Shown: positions 1-8,300 of the stretch, one piece after another
Layout: the number at the start of each line of letters is the position of its first letter
Numbering within the stretch: position 1 is the first letter of the stretch
Source of the DNA: CALCMJ01 sp964475415
Lineage (GTDB): Bacteria > Bacteroidota > Bacteroidia > Chitinophagales > Saprospiraceae
Assembly (NCBI GenBank): GCA_964475415.1
Contig: CAYYWZ010000090.1
Span: forward strand, 1-13,002
Length of the DNA stretch: 13,002 nucleotides
Direction: 5' to 3'
Notes under the pieces: model-generated
Database searches by the model: none
The model's input: the letters and a program-made list of their open reading frames with translations, nothing else
Told to the model about the DNA's origin: nothing
Translations under genes and position numbers: made by a program

Positions 1-72
1 CGGGGTTTTCTTTGTATTAAGATAAGTAATAATATGTTGTAAGCGAAGTAGTTAGGTTATTTCTGAATATCC

Positions 73-108
73 CTAAAAAAAAGCCTAGCAATAATATTAC
101 TAGGCTTT
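73..108 (-). terminator. Rho-independent terminator of the exbB-exbD operon
   Basis: A 9-bp perfect stem (AAAGCCTAG at 80-88 pairing with CTAGGCTTT at 100-108) encloses an 11-base loop. Read on the minus strand it is followed at once by a run of eight T, the standard intrinsic terminator layout. It lies 22 bp after the stop codon of the second exbD gene. On the plus strand the stem is followed only by a mixed T/A stretch, so it is a much weaker terminator in that direction. Confidence 0.85.
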
Positions 109-130
109 ATATATAACTTATAATTAAGTC

Positions 131-598
131 TTATTTAGGTCTAGGTCTAGCTGAATAATTAATGATCAACTGTCCAGACTTTCTCAGCTTTTCTTTAAGA
201 TCCGCAATAATACCCATTGTAACCTCATTATCCACTCTAAGTGATGTCTTTATCGCAGGAATTTGTCTCTCATCTACACTAGATCTGTGCTTTTCTAGAA
301 ACAAAGGAATATCTGCTAGATCTGAAATCTTATCACCTAATTGTATACGAGGATTTGTTCCGTATATCGCTTGCTCTTGTTTTACTGGCTTACCGATGTA
401 GATATAATTTACTAGTGACTTTTTCTCTAGTTTTGTAAGTTCTGTTGCTTCTGGCACAGAAACTTGTACTTTCAGAGATGCATCTCTTAATACGGTTACG
501 ACCATAAAAAAGAATAGTAACATGAAAATAATATCCGGCAACGATGCAGTAGAAATCGCTGGAGTAGACTTACCTCTTTTCTTTGTAAATTTTCCCAT
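131..598 (-). CDS. exbD: ExbD/TolR-family biopolymer transport protein (second copy)
   Basis: This 155-residue protein is the last gene of the operon. It has the ExbD/TolR plan: a short basic cytoplasmic N-terminus (residues 1-18, rich in Lys and Arg), one membrane helix at about 20-38 containing PDIIFMLLFFFMVV, and a periplasmic domain to the C-terminus. Asp22 at the start of the helix is in the position of the proton-relaying aspartate of the family. In known systems ExbD works with the ExbB pentamer to convert proton-motive force into mechanical work on TonB or a TonB-like partner. It starts 11 bp after the stop of the first exbD, so the two are almost certainly co-transcribed. The partner energised here cannot be told from sequence; a Tol- or glide-type role is also possible. 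Confidence 0.9.
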   Translation of the reverse strand: MGKFTKKRGKSTPAISTASLPDIIFMLLFFFMVVTVLRDASLKVQVSVPEATELTKLEKKSLVNYIYIGKPVKQEQAIYGTNPRIQLGDKISDLADIPLFLEKHRSSVDERQIPAIKTSLRVDNEVTMGIIADLKEKLRKSGQLIINYSARPRPK

Positions 599-609
599 TT
601 TTTTTCTAT

Positions 610-1161
610 TTATTCGTTACCAAAATCGGTAGGTTCAGCTTCAGAAATTACCAATGGTATCTTCGAACGAATCTCTTTTTGTTGAGTTCTTTCTAAATAC
701 TCATATCCTTTCCCAAATCTTGCGTTAGAAGCATCATCCCATAATTCTCTATATGCTGCTTTCAGCTCATTATATACAGATAAGTAGGTCTTATATTTAG
801 TACCTCTATCATTTTTTAATGAGATGATGGCCTTATTAGGGGCCTCAGCCATATTTTCTAGTCGCTGAGGATTAGAGATAAATGTTTTCGTATTTTCTCT
901 TAACTCATCTATTTTCATTTGCTCACCTCTTACTAATAATTGGTTTTGAGCATTTACAAGTACAGAGTAGACATTTCTTGTTTTTAACTTTTGAATATCC
1001 GGCTCTTCATCAGACCATGGCGGAAGTTTAACTAAAACCCCTTTATCCACGTCTATCGTCGTTGTCACTAGAAAGAAAATAAGTAGTAAGAATGCTATAT
1101 CGGCCATAGAGCCTGCATTTACTTCATTTGTCATTCTAGATCTTGAACTCTGCTTAGCCAT
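610..1161 (-). CDS. exbD: ExbD/TolR-family biopolymer transport protein (first copy)
   Basis: This 183-residue protein has a basic N-terminus (1-14), a single membrane helix at about 19-37 (MADIAFLLLIFFLVTT) and a periplasmic domain. Asp21 in the motif MADIAF is the expected proton-path residue of ExbD/TolR proteins. The periplasmic part differs clearly from that of the downstream copy and carries a longer C-terminal extension (about 125-183), so the two may form a heteromeric stalk or serve different partners; that is inference. It starts 6 bp after the four-helix protein gene. Two unlike exbD genes in series after exbB is a common Bacteroidota arrangement. Confidence 0.92.
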   Translation of the reverse strand: MAKQSSRSRMTNEVNAGSMADIAFLLLIFFLVTTTIDVDKGVLVKLPPWSDEEPDIQKLKTRNVYSVLVNAQNQLLVRGEQMKIDELRENTKTFISNPQRLENMAEAPNKAIISLKNDRGTKYKTYLSVYNELKAAYRELWDDASNARFGKGYEYLERTQQKEIRSKIPLVISEAEPTDFGNE

Positions 1162-1167
1162 AGGTTA

Positions 1168-1665
1168 TTATTTAAATAGATTTCTTAATTCTAAAACTAC
1201 TATAATAACGAAGGACAAGATAGCCAGGTACCAAGCACCTTTTGTTCCTGCTGTAATCATCTTACTTATGCCTTCACTTATGTTATTCTTCTGTATTAAT
1301 TCTGAGATAGGCCCAGAGGTTTCAGAAACAGACATTGTATATAGGACAAATAAAACTATTACGATCGCTAGGGCTGCTAAGATAGCTTTCAGGGAACCTT
1401 TAGGATTAGAAACTAAACCAAAAAGTCCGAAAACCAACCAAGCAATTACTGCTACAGCTATAAGTAAAAGTACTATATTTATAGCAGGATTGATGAAATC
1501 AAAGGATAGATCAGGATTGTTTTTCATGGCAGCATTAAGATCATCTGACATGGTAAATCCTGCACCCTTTATTCCATTTATCAGAGAAAGCATAGATATC
1601 GCCACAGCTACTATTCCTAGTATTAGTGCGCCCATCAAGCCTCTTTTTATGAAAAATTGATACAT
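1168..1665 (-). CDS. four-helix inner-membrane protein of the ExbB/ExbD operon, function unknown
   Basis: This 165-residue protein has four hydrophobic segments at about residues 10-29, 60-85, 92-111 and 143-161. Between helices 1 and 2 is a short polar stretch (about 31-58), and between 3 and 4 a Ser/Glu/Lys-rich loop (about 112-140). I do not recognise a catalytic motif or a named family. It sits between exbB (18 bp upstream) and the first exbD (6 bp downstream), so it is translated with the proton-channel complex, and a role as an accessory or assembly subunit of that complex is the reasonable inference. Similar small membrane proteins at this position are common in Bacteroidota operons of this type. 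Confidence 0.8.
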   Translation of the reverse strand: MYQFFIKRGLMGALILGIVAVAISMLSLINGIKGAGFTMSDDLNAAMKNNPDLSFDFINPAINIVLLLIAVAVIAWLVFGLFGLVSNPKGSLKAILAALAIVIVLFVLYTMSVSETSGPISELIQKNNISEGISKMITAGTKGAWYLAILSFVIIVVLELRNLFK

Positions 1666-1683
1666 AATATTAATACTTTTTGA

Positions 1684-2415
1684 TTATTTGAATATTCTAT
1701 TCTTAGCCATTACATCTACGAGGCCTATAGAGGCATCTTCCATTCTATTGACAATTCCGTCAATTTTAGAAACGATATAATTATAGAATATTTGAAGTAT
1801 AATCGCTGTAATCAATCCAAATACTGTTGTTAATAAGGCTACCTTGATACCCCCCGCAACTACTGCTGGAGAAAGATCACCTACAATCTCAATCTGGTTA
1901 AAGGCCTGGATCATCCCGATTACCGTACCCATAAATCCGAGCATCGGTGCAATCGCTATAAATAGAGATATCCATACAAGTCCTTTCTCCAAAAGACCCA
2001 TTTGTACTGAACCGTAACCTACGATAGCTTTTTCTACAGCTTCTGGTCCATCACCTGCGTGTCTTAGACCCTCGTATAATACACTTGCTGCAGGTCCTGG
2101 AGTAGACTTAGCTACTTCTTTAGCTCCTTCTATATCACCATCTGCAAGACGCTCATCTATCTTAGCTAAGAGCTTATCAGTATTAGCAGTTGCTATATTT
2201 AATGTGATAATTCTTTCTATGCAGAAAGCCAGTCCTAAAATCAAACAAACAAGTACAAATGACATAAATTTCCAATCACCTTGTATGAAGTATTCCTTCA
2301 TAGTTTGATGAATTCCTGTCTTAGCTGCTCCAGCAGCTTCTTGTGCTAAAATTTCTGTTGCTCCAAAGCAAGCAAACAAAACGAACACAATTCCTAATGC
2401 AATAATCTTCCGCAT
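1684..2415 (-). CDS. exbB: ExbB/TolQ/MotA-family proton channel protein
   Basis: This 243-residue protein belongs to the MotA/TolQ/ExbB proton channel family. An N-terminal hydrophobic segment (about 3-24, ending near AQEA) looks like a signal peptide or extra helix, as often seen in Bacteroidota ExbB. The canonical helices lie at about 47-69, 145-169 and 188-213, with a cytoplasmic domain (about 72-143) between the first two. The conserved segments PMLGFMGTVIGMIQAF (157-172) and GGIKVALLTTVFGLITA (188-204) form the channel helices. In the family the protein forms a pentamer around an ExbD dimer and uses proton flow to energise a periplasm-spanning partner. It is the first gene of the operon; no tonB is encoded in it, so TonB must be elsewhere or another partner is used. 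Confidence 0.93.
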   Translation of the reverse strand: MRKIIALGIVFVLFACFGATEILAQEAAGAAKTGIHQTMKEYFIQGDWKFMSFVLVCLILGLAFCIERIITLNIATANTDKLLAKIDERLADGDIEGAKEVAKSTPGPAASVLYEGLRHAGDGPEAVEKAIVGYGSVQMGLLEKGLVWISLFIAIAPMLGFMGTVIGMIQAFNQIEIVGDLSPAVVAGGIKVALLTTVFGLITAIILQIFYNYIVSKIDGIVNRMEDASIGLVDVMAKNRIFK

Positions 2416-2736
2416 AACTAGTCGAATTTTCTGTTTTTTAACTTTTAAAAGAATAATTGGTTTATAGAATCCTAAAAATAGAAATTATTAGTAAAGTTCT
2501 GCAAAGACATCCAATAAATTTTAACTTTAAATAAAGATTTCTAAATACGCTTATCTAGTTATTCTTTACTTCTAGATGATTAATTACCAAGTATTGGTGC
2601 TTTTACATAAAAGTAATATAGGTAAATATATACAACAATATAAATTATAGCTTAAACTATCCTTATAATTTACTAAGAACTACAAGATAGAGACTGTTAA
2701 AACTAATTTACATCAACATAATAGAAGCAAAATATG
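2416..2736. other. gene-free AT-rich spacer upstream of exbB
   Basis: This stretch of about 320 bases lies between the exbB start codon and the tRNA-Ser gene. I see no open reading frame of substance, no strong hairpin with a T run, and no exact copy of the Bacteroidota TAnnTTTG promoter box on the minus strand. It should hold the promoter of the exbB operon, because exbB is the first gene, but I cannot place it. Confidence 0.6.
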
Positions 2737-2823
2737 CGGAGGAAGAGGGATTCGAACCCCCGAAACGGTCACCCGTTTACACGCTTTCCAAGCGTGCCTC
2801 TTCAGCCACTCGAGCATTCCTCC
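2737..2823 (-). tRNA. tRNA-Ser (anticodon GGA)
   Basis: Read on the minus strand this 87-base segment folds as a class II tRNA. The acceptor stem is GGAGGAA with TTCCTCC, followed by discriminator G. The anticodon arm is CACGC-TTGGAAA-GCGTG, giving anticodon GGA (bases 2787-2789). A long variable arm pairs AACGG with CCGTT, and the T arm carries the loop TTCGAAT. The long variable arm and G discriminator fit serine. The CCA tail is not encoded: the discriminator is followed by CAT. The gene starts 35 bp after the tatD stop codon on the same strand and may be processed from a tatD read-through transcript. Confidence 0.96.
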
Positions 2824-2858
2824 GTTTTAGATTAGCTCACAAAGTTATTAAATCCTTT

Positions 2859-3626
2859 CTAATCCTGAAATACTTTAGCAGCATTATCAGAAGTAAGCCT
2901 ACTTACCTCCTCTAAAGTTGTATTTTTTACCAAAGCTAACTTTTCTGCAATAAAAATAATATAGGAACTTTCATTACGCTTTCCTCTATGTGGCGTCGGC
3001 GTCAGATAGGGAGAATCGGTTTCTAATACTAGATAGGATAAAGGTATATTTTCTACTACCTTGTCCAATCCGCTATTCTTGTAGGTAAGCACACCGCCTA
3101 TCCCCATATAGAAATCACCGATATCCATAATCTGCTTTGCCTGTTCTATACTCCCAGAAAAACAGTGGAAGATACCACGTAAGTTCTCATCTTTCATTTC
3201 TGTTACGATCTCTATAGTAAGGTCTTGGGCTTCTCTAGAATGTATTACGATAGGTATTTTGTACTGTTTAGCTAAGCTAATCTGCCTCCTAAAAGCATCC
3301 ACCTGCTCTTCCTTAAATGTCTTATCCCAATGTAGATCTATGCCTATCTCCCCTACTGCTGCATATTTTCTCTCAGCAAGATTCTTTTCTATAATGGACA
3401 ATTGGTCACGATAATCTTTTTTGACATAACAAGGATGCAGGCCCATCATCGGGATACAATATCCTGGGTAATCATCCGCCAACTTATGTACTTCATCAAT
3501 AGAGGAAGCATCTATGTTAGGCAGATAAAGTTTTGAAATATTTTGTTTCTTACACCTGTCAATATATTTTTCCATCTCATCATGGAACTCTGGAAGGTAA
3601 AGGTGCGTATGAGTATCTATAAGCAT
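2859..3626 (-). CDS. tatD: TatD-family metal-dependent hydrolase (DNase)
   Basis: This 255-residue protein is a full-length TatD/YcfH-type enzyme, a TIM-barrel metallohydrolase acting as a 3'-5' DNase in characterised members. All expected metal ligands are visible: His6 and His8 in DTHTHLY, Glu93 in GEIGID, His129 in PIVIHSRE, His154 in GIFHCFSG, and Asp204 in LETDSPYLTP. Length and motif spacing are normal, so the enzyme should be active in the cytoplasm. The start MLIDTHTHLY is the usual TatD N-terminus, so the start codon is well placed. The plus-strand rnhA start lies only 10 bp away, back to back, leaving almost no room for separate leaders. The substrate in this organism cannot be read from the sequence. 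Confidence 0.94.
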   Translation of the reverse strand: MLIDTHTHLYLPEFHDEMEKYIDRCKKQNISKLYLPNIDASSIDEVHKLADDYPGYCIPMMGLHPCYVKKDYRDQLSIIEKNLAERKYAAVGEIGIDLHWDKTFKEEQVDAFRRQISLAKQYKIPIVIHSREAQDLTIEIVTEMKDENLRGIFHCFSGSIEQAKQIMDIGDFYMGIGGVLTYKNSGLDKVVENIPLSYLVLETDSPYLTPTPHRGKRNESSYIIFIAEKLALVKNTTLEEVSRLTSDNAAKVFQD

Positions 3627-3636
3627 GTAAATTATT

Positions 3637-4263
3637 ATGGCTAAGAAATCAAAAAAATATTACGTTGTATGGGAAGGTGTCACTCCAGGAATTTATGAAT
3701 CGTGGACTGAATGCCAACTACAAATAGCTGGCTTCCCGAATGCAAAGTATAAATCTTTTAAAACAAAAGAACAAGCTCTTGCTGCTTATAATTCCACTTA
3801 CGATGAAAATATCGAACGAAAGGAATCTAAAGTCACTGCTTGGGACGAATCCGTTATTGTCAAAAACAGTATTGCAGTAGATGCCGCTTGTAGTGGGAAT
3901 CCTGGTGATATGGAATATAGAGGTGTGGACACCTATAGTGCAGACGAAATATTTAGAGTAGGTCCATTAAAAAAAGGAACAAATAATGTAGGCGAATTTC
4001 TCGCTCTTGTACATGCCCTAGCTTACTTAAAGAAATTAGATAAAGAGGACGTACTGATATATACAGATTCTAAAATAGCTATGGGTTGGGTTAAAAAGAA
4101 AAAAGCTAAAACCAAACTAGCACAATCAAGTATCAACAAGCCTATATTTATGCTTATAAGTAGAGCCGAAACTTGGCTGGCTAACAATACTTACAAAAAT
4201 CCTATTGCTAAGTGGGAGACCAAATTGTGGGGCGAGATCCCAGCAGATTTTGGAAGAAAATAA
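3637..4263 (+). CDS. rnhA: ribonuclease H with N-terminal RNA/DNA hybrid-binding (viroplasmin-like) domain
   Basis: This 208-residue protein cleaves the RNA strand of RNA/DNA hybrids. Residues 6-52 (KYYVVWEG...GFPNAKYKSFKTKEQA) form the viroplasmin-like hybrid-binding domain. Residues 76-208 form the RNase H fold, with catalytic Asp82 (VDAACSGNPG), Glu120 (NNVGEF), Asp144 (YTDS), and Glu200 and Asp204 in WGEIPADFGRK. Motifs and C-terminal ending closely resemble the Bacillus halodurans type of RNase H1 as I remember it, rather than the E. coli type. It is the only convincing plus-strand housekeeping gene in the window. Its start is 10 bp from the divergent tatD start, and its stop is 2 bp from the convergent def stop. 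The gene symbol follows use for this type in other bacteria. Confidence 0.93.
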   Translation: MAKKSKKYYVVWEGVTPGIYESWTECQLQIAGFPNAKYKSFKTKEQALAAYNSTYDENIERKESKVTAWDESVIVKNSIAVDAACSGNPGDMEYRGVDTYSADEIFRVGPLKKGTNNVGEFLALVHALAYLKKLDKEDVLIYTDSKIAMGWVKKKKAKTKLAQSSINKPIFMLISRAETWLANNTYKNPIAKWETKLWGEIPADFGRK

Positions 4264-4265
4264 GC

Positions 4266-4829
4266 TTATACAAATTTCATTCTGTAATCAGCTTTAACCT
4301 TCCCTTTCCTTATAGCTTCTAGTTTCCTTTGGATTAGTCTTTTCTTTAGAGGCTTTAGCATTTCCGTAAACAGCTTACCTTCTATGTGATCATACTCATG
4401 CTGTATCACTCTTGCGTTTACACCATCAAAGGCTTTAATGTGTTCTTTGAATTGCTCATCAAAATACTTGATCCTAATAGCATCTAATCTTTCTACGTCT
4501 CCTCGTATATGAGGAATACTTAGGCAGCCCTCCTCATAAGTCCATGCCTTACCAGACTCTTCTAACATCTCAGCATTTATAAAAACTTGCTTGATACCTT
4601 TTGCTTCTTTTCCCTCTTCATCTATTTGTAAAGTATCTATAATAAATAGTCTCATAGACTTACCTATTTGTGGTGCGGCAAGACCTACACCTTGAGCATT
4701 ATACATTGTGTCCCACATGTTTTCTATTAAGATCTCTAGGTCTGCATAATCCTCAGATATATCCACGGCTTTTTTCCTTAGGACAGGATGTCCATAAGCT
4801 ATAACTGGAAGAATCATTTTTTTCATCAT
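4266..4829 (-). CDS. def: peptide deformylase
   Basis: This 187-residue enzyme removes the formyl group from the N-terminal methionine of new proteins. The three family motifs are intact: GVGLAAPQIG (47-56), EGCLSIP (100-106, metal ligand Cys102) and HEYDH (144-148, ligands His144 and His148, catalytic Glu145). Length is normal for a bacterial deformylase. The first ATG overlaps the ruvX stop in an ATGA arrangement (4826-4829), pointing to translational coupling, but ATGs also occur at codons 2 and 5. Many homologues begin close to MILPI, so codon 5 is an equally plausible start. The gene is the second of a two-gene operon with ruvX and converges on rnhA with a 2-bp gap. Confidence 0.95.
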   Translation of the reverse strand: MMKKMILPVIAYGHPVLRKKAVDISEDYADLEILIENMWDTMYNAQGVGLAAPQIGKSMRLFIIDTLQIDEEGKEAKGIKQVFINAEMLEESGKAWTYEEGCLSIPHIRGDVERLDAIRIKYFDEQFKEHIKAFDGVNARVIQHEYDHIEGKLFTEMLKPLKKRLIQRKLEAIRKGKVKADYRMKFV

Positions 4830-5236
4830 ATATGTTTTAAGTATCTTTGTAAGATAAGAACAGCACTCACCAGATCTATGTTCTCTTTATTTCTTCTTGC
4901 TTTCTTTTTCTTACCAGAATTCAAGATTATATTTTTTGCCTCTAGAGAGGTAAAGCTCTCATCTTGAAAATCTATTTCTAGTTCAGGATACAAGTTTTTT
5001 AATTTGGCTGCAAAGTTATCAATGTTAGGCTTTAAATGGGTAAAACTTCCGTCAGAATGCGTAGGTAATCCTATGACCACCTTTTCCACATCTTCTTGTA
5101 CAAAATAAGATTTTAAGAATGTCAATATATGCTCAGTCGCCTCCGTAGAGATAGGCGATACTATAATTTGTAGGGGGTCAGTAGCTGCTATGCCGCATCT
5201 TTTAGCTCCGTAATCTATTCCTAATATTCTTGCCAT
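4826..5236 (-). CDS. ruvX: YqgF/RuvX-family protein (putative pre-16S rRNA nuclease / Holliday junction resolvase)
   Basis: This 136-residue protein has the RNase H-like fold of the YqgF family. Visible motifs are GIDYGAKRCGIA (6-17, with catalytic Asp8), VVIGLP (53-58), DESFTSLEA (92-100, acidic pair Asp92/Glu93) and NIDLVSAVLILQRYL (119-133, Asp121). These are the expected acidic residues and the length is normal. Members have been described both as Holliday junction resolvases and as the nuclease that finishes the 5' end of 16S rRNA; sequence alone does not decide. Its stop overlaps the def start by 4 bp, so the two form a coupled pair. Only about 45 bp separate its start from the terminator of the upstream surface-protein gene, and its promoter must lie in that gap. 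Confidence 0.92.
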   Translation of the reverse strand: MARILGIDYGAKRCGIAATDPLQIIVSPISTEATEHILTFLKSYFVQEDVEKVVIGLPTHSDGSFTHLKPNIDNFAAKLKNLYPELEIDFQDESFTSLEAKNIILNSGKKKKARRNKENIDLVSAVLILQRYLKHI

Positions 5237-5281
5237 CTCAAAGTATACATAATGTGAATCAGAAAAAAGCTTAAATAGTTC

Positions 5282-5321
5282 AAAAAAAAAGACCCCCTCT
5301 AAGCATTCTCAGAGAGGGGTC
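5282..5321 (-). terminator. Rho-independent terminator after the large surface-protein gene
   Basis: A hairpin between 5291 and 5321 pairs GACCCC with GGGGTC, then TCT with AGA past a one-base bulge. On the minus strand it is followed by nine T (5282-5290). It lies about 30 bp after the stop codon of the 1461-residue protein. The 12 bases CATCCCAAAAAC at 5323-5334, just ahead of the hairpin, recur exactly at 11718-11729 beside the terminator of the paralogous gene. Confidence 0.87.
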
Positions 5322-5352
5322 CCATCCCAAAAACAGTAAAATCTTTAATTAC

Positions 5353-8300
5353 TTATTTGATAACAACCATTTTTTTGGTTGCAGTAAATTCACCTGATTT
5401 CATAGAGTAGTAGAGAATTCCTTGCGCATTTACTTCTTCTGCGTCAAATTCAACTCTGTTTACTCCTTTGCTATAGTTACCTTTTATTTCAGTTACTAGC
5501 TTACCACTTACATCGTGTATAGCTATGCTTACTGACTGGTCTGTAGGAATTACAAACTCGATAACTGTGTTATTAGTAAATGGATTCGGAGTGTTCTGAG
5601 CCAAGCTATATACCTGTTCTACACTTCTGTTGTTCAACGTTACATCCATTACTTCTTGATTGTCATTATATGCTTCTGCTACCGTAATAGCTGAAGATAT
5701 TTTTATAGCGTCACTCACATTTACATTATTTCCAGCTTTCGCTTCTATAATAAATATTGGTGTATTACTATCTATATTGACATCTTCTCTTGCATCCCAT
5801 GAGAAGGTTACAACATCCTGAGAAAGTACAGCATAGTTAGCTTCAGTCAACGTGATCTGTCCAGATCTAATATTTTGAATCTCTATCCCTTCTAACTCCA
5901 TTGTAAACTGCATACCCATCAGTCTTGCTTGTTCAGCATATACTGGTATAGATATAAGTTCGCTTGATGTTTTAATACTTGCTTCTGTTGTAAGTACTAG
6001 CTGCTCACTAGATCTATTTTCTATTGCTGTATTTCCATTTAAGTTTACGGCAGCTGAGTTATTTACATCACCTACTTTTACACCTATAAAGTTTACAGTC
6101 ATGTCAGAAACAAAATTCTCTATCATGTAACTTTCTGGAAATTCCTCATCTAGTGGATCATTATCAGCAAAGAGATAATCTCTGTCTATAAATCTCCAAG
6201 ACTCATTTTCTGGATACGAATCATATATACCTAGAATTAATTTTCTTAACTCTACTAAATCTACTGCAGTTACTTTATCATCATTATTGATATCTGCTGC
6301 AATAATTTTGTATGGAGATTCTATAGCATTTAAGCCTAGAACATGTCTCTGTATAAGAACAAGGTCAAGGGTAGATACACCATTCAGAGCATCTATGTCT
6401 TTAGAAGGATCTACTTCATAAGCACCTCCTGCTATCATTGTAGGGAAGGCATACATACCATCTATATCTGTCAGAGTCGCATCGAATTCGCTTCCTTCTA
6501 ATTCTACAGATACTTCTTCTATGTTCTCCTCCATTTCAGTATAGATATTTCCTACTATTCTACCCTCCGGTAGTAAACCTTCACATGCTCCCATGTTATC
6601 CTGAACATCTACAAAAGTGTTACAAAATGATTGTAGTGGATTTCCATCTAAATCTAGTATAACATCTCCTGTAATAGGATCTACAGCTGTAGCGTAAATC
6701 ATTACTTGCGCTTCACCAAAATCTGCACATGTAAATAACATGTTCTTATCATTAATATCTGGCGTAAAAGAAACTTCTACATCATACTGAGGACAGGTAT
6801 GATAACTTCCTGCATCAAAATCAGATGCCCATAATTCTACTTCTCCTGTATCTACTTCTCCATCACCATCAGTATCTATCGGCATAAGATCTACTGCTAA
6901 TCCATTAAGACAATAAGGTGTCGGTGCTTTACAATTTACAACACTGAATAATTGTTCGCATGAAATCTTATTTCCACATCTATCTCTGAAAGTCCATAGT
7001 ATTCTGTGAGAACCAACTGGGTAGTCGCCGCTCGCATCAGCTGTTCCCCCAAATCCTGTTACTGGTAAAAAGTCGAAAGAGCCATCGTTGTTTGCATCTA
7101 TTACATATTCCCATTCTAGGTCATCTGCAAGTGTACAATCATCTGTGGCAGAAGCCATCAGAGTGATAGGTCCACTCATACAATCACTATCATAAGTACA
7201 CGTAGATACTGGAGAACAATCACTTGTTATCTCTGGATCTTCGCTATTATTAATTTTGATTACCTGCGTATAAGAACAAGTAACATACTGGCCATTACTA
7301 AACTGACACCAGTCAATTACTGTCCAAGTCCTAAGGATTTTGAAACAAGCATTTTCTTGGTTATTCGTATTGAATGCAAATACTTCATCTTCATAATTTG
7401 CACCCACTAGATCGCACTCATCTTCTAAAAACACTGGATAACCTGTAACATCTGGACCGAAATCATCAGGAGAGTTACATCCTTCCATAGTTACATCCGT
7501 AGGCCATATGATATCATCATTAGGATCTAAAGGATTTTCCTTATTGATGTAAAATGGATCATTATTTTCTATGTAAATAATCTGAGTACAGCTCGTCTGT
7601 CTACCTCCATCATCTGTAGCGGTAAATGTTCTAGTTATTGTTCCTAGATTACATTGGTTCACGTCGAATACTGCTGATTCCGACATCATAACATTACAGT
7701 TGTCAGAAGCAGTTGCTTCACCGAAAGTAGATGCTAAATTATCTGGATCATAATCTTCTGTACATTCCACAATCATGTGTGGAGGACATACAATTGTAGG
7801 AGCCAATTTATCTTGAACATCTACACTCACCATACAATCATTATGGTTACCATAGTAATCTATCGTTCTGAAAACTACCATAGTTTCTTGTCCAATATCA
7901 GCACAACATAGTGTTGTAAATTCATTGAATCCACAAACATTAGAAATTTCCATTACATATCTCATTTCCTCATGACAAGGAACATCATTCCACTTTCCGT
8001 TAGGCCATACTTCTACACAATTTTCATTACCATCTATATTATTAGGTTCACCAGCTTCCCAGTTAGTATATGTCAATGGAGTTCCATCTGTCCATAAGAA
8101 GTCACCATAGTGTCTTTCTAAACCAATATAATAAGCTTCATCAGGATCTAACTCAGGTGATACCTGTGCATGAACCCAATTAAATTCTGCCGCAGTATTT
8201 GTTACAGCAACTGTGCCTTCATAACACATTGCTTCTTTCTTAGCTAACCATCCTGGCACTGCTCTATCAGATAAATAATAGTAATTACCATTTCTATCTC

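Noticed and set aside
162..401. Plus-strand frame opposite the second exbD gene
   Set aside because: It lies wholly inside a well-supported exbD gene on the other strand and its product shows no family features.
1268..1660. 130-codon plus-strand frame opposite the four-helix membrane protein
   Set aside because: The minus-strand frame fits the operon and has four clean membrane helices; the plus-strand product is an antisense shadow.
5237..5281. Promoter of ruvX-def at TATACTTTG just before the ruvX start
   Set aside because: The spacing inside the box is one base too long for TAnnTTTG, it nearly touches the start codon, and no TTTG lies at the right distance upstream.
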